Source of the DNA: Deinococcus sp.
GTDB taxonomy: Bacteria; Deinococcota; Deinococci; Deinococcales; Deinococcaceae
Length of the DNA stretch: 26,264 nucleotides
NCBI RefSeq assembly: GCF_018260405.1
Contig: NZ_JAGLBG010000033.1
Span: 1 to 26,264 of the forward strand
Reading direction: 5' to 3'
In this document: in pieces, positions 25,756 to 26,264 of the stretch
Numbering within the stretch: position 1 is the first letter of the stretch
Layout: each line of letters opens with the position of its first letter
The notes under the pieces: model-generated
Told to the model about the DNA's origin: nothing
What the model saw: the letters and a program-made list of their open reading frames with translations, nothing else
Database searches by the model: none
Position numbers and translations under genes: made by a program

Positions 25756-26264
25756 GCCCCGCAGTAATGTATACGTCGTTCAGAAATACCTGCTGTCCAT
25801 GCTGACTGACCTGCTCTCTGACCTTGCCCAGGGCTTTGCCCTGAGCGTCGTACACCAATACTTGGTCTTTGCCACGAATGGCCCATTTCCATCCGTATGC
25901 CGAGACGAGAGGCATGAGTTTCTGATCCGTGAAGCCGCGATCTGCCCTGAAATACACCTCCTCCACTTCAGGCGGATGGCTCAGAAAGCTGTTGACACTG
26001 GCCAGCACGGGGTGAATGTCTTTCATACTTACCATGGAACTCGGGTGTTCCAGTAGTTGACAAGCCAGGGGTAAAGCCCGTCCACGATACGTCAGGGACA
26101 CACAAATCAGGCACCAACGTTGAAAAAGACGCGTCGTGTCCAGTGCCAGGGTGATGCTCGCATCACCCCAGCTTGAGAACGCCTGTCTCAATACGGCTTG
26201 ATAGATCATGCAGTAGTCCGGAACCTTTTTGACCAAAAAGCAAGTGGGGTCGGTTACGTTGGTG
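25739..26264 (-). pseudogene. IS4-family transposase, truncated (5' end outside the window)
   Basis: The minus frame is open from the window edge (…TNVTDPTCFLVKK) to TAA at 25739-25741. The first catalytic Asp is in ITLALDTTRLFQRW and the second in VYFRADRGFTDQKL, as in IS4-type DDE transposases. The third acidic residue (the YREK region) is missing because the gene is cut after DVYITAG; its last four codons come from the 159-bp element. The protein is therefore inactive unless supplied elsewhere. The TTG at 26236 is not the real start because the frame continues upstream. Confidence 0.85.

Overview
The window looks like chromosomal DNA from a Deinococcus species or a close relative. Four things point there. 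Base composition is GC-rich with GC-rich third codon positions. The aminotransferase at 3299 matches the LysJ type used by the Thermus/Deinococcus lysine (alpha-aminoadipate) pathway. Several short palindromic intergenic repeats resemble the small non-coding repeats known from Deinococcus. At least ten genes carry a TANNNT -10 box 6-7 nt before the start codon and no Shine-Dalgarno, the layout of leaderless transcripts, which are common in Deinococcus deserti. The genus is inferred, not proven.

Layout. 1-240 is the 3' end of an unidentified gene. 310-3020 holds a MocR-type regulator divergent from a DJ-1/PfpI-family gene and an FMN-binding PNPOx-like gene. 3299-4540 is lysJ with a strong terminator. 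4616-6324 is a polar amino-acid uptake pair (binding protein, then permease) with a terminator between the two genes and no cognate ATPase beside them. 6499-7698 is a CUT1-type (MalK/MsmX-like) ATPase with a LacI-type palindrome upstream. 8168-10072 is an ABC-F protein. 10189-13264 is a FecR-domain protein overlapping a CHASE2-GGDEF membrane protein with a degenerate active site. 13265-13634 is non-coding and repeat-filled. 13635-17213 has a DUF4259-like gene, ispG, an unknown 133-residue gene, a LolD-like ATPase and a tandem LysW-like zinc-ribbon protein; the last two are divergent from one short palindromic repeat. 17264-19764 is an ABC exporter pair, followed by a lipoprotein gene. 20432-22307 is an operon of hemB, a cysteine-dependent phosphatase and an IsdG-like heme monooxygenase, joined by 4-base overlaps. 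22392-25127 holds DegV, a 3-hydroxyisobutyrate-dehydrogenase-like enzyme and a D-2-hydroxyacid dehydrogenase. 25179-26264 is a mobile-element graveyard: a palindromic repeat, an IS630-type transposase remnant, a 159-bp MITE-like element and a truncated IS4-type transposase.

The most notable points are the palindromic repeat at 16816-16873, whose terminal TA dinucleotides form the first two bases of two outward-facing -10 boxes; the LysW-like protein built of two zinc-ribbon modules without the EDWGE tail; the heme-degrading-type enzyme coupled to hemB; the degenerate GGDEF domain coupled to a FecR sensor; and the nested insertion elements at the right edge.
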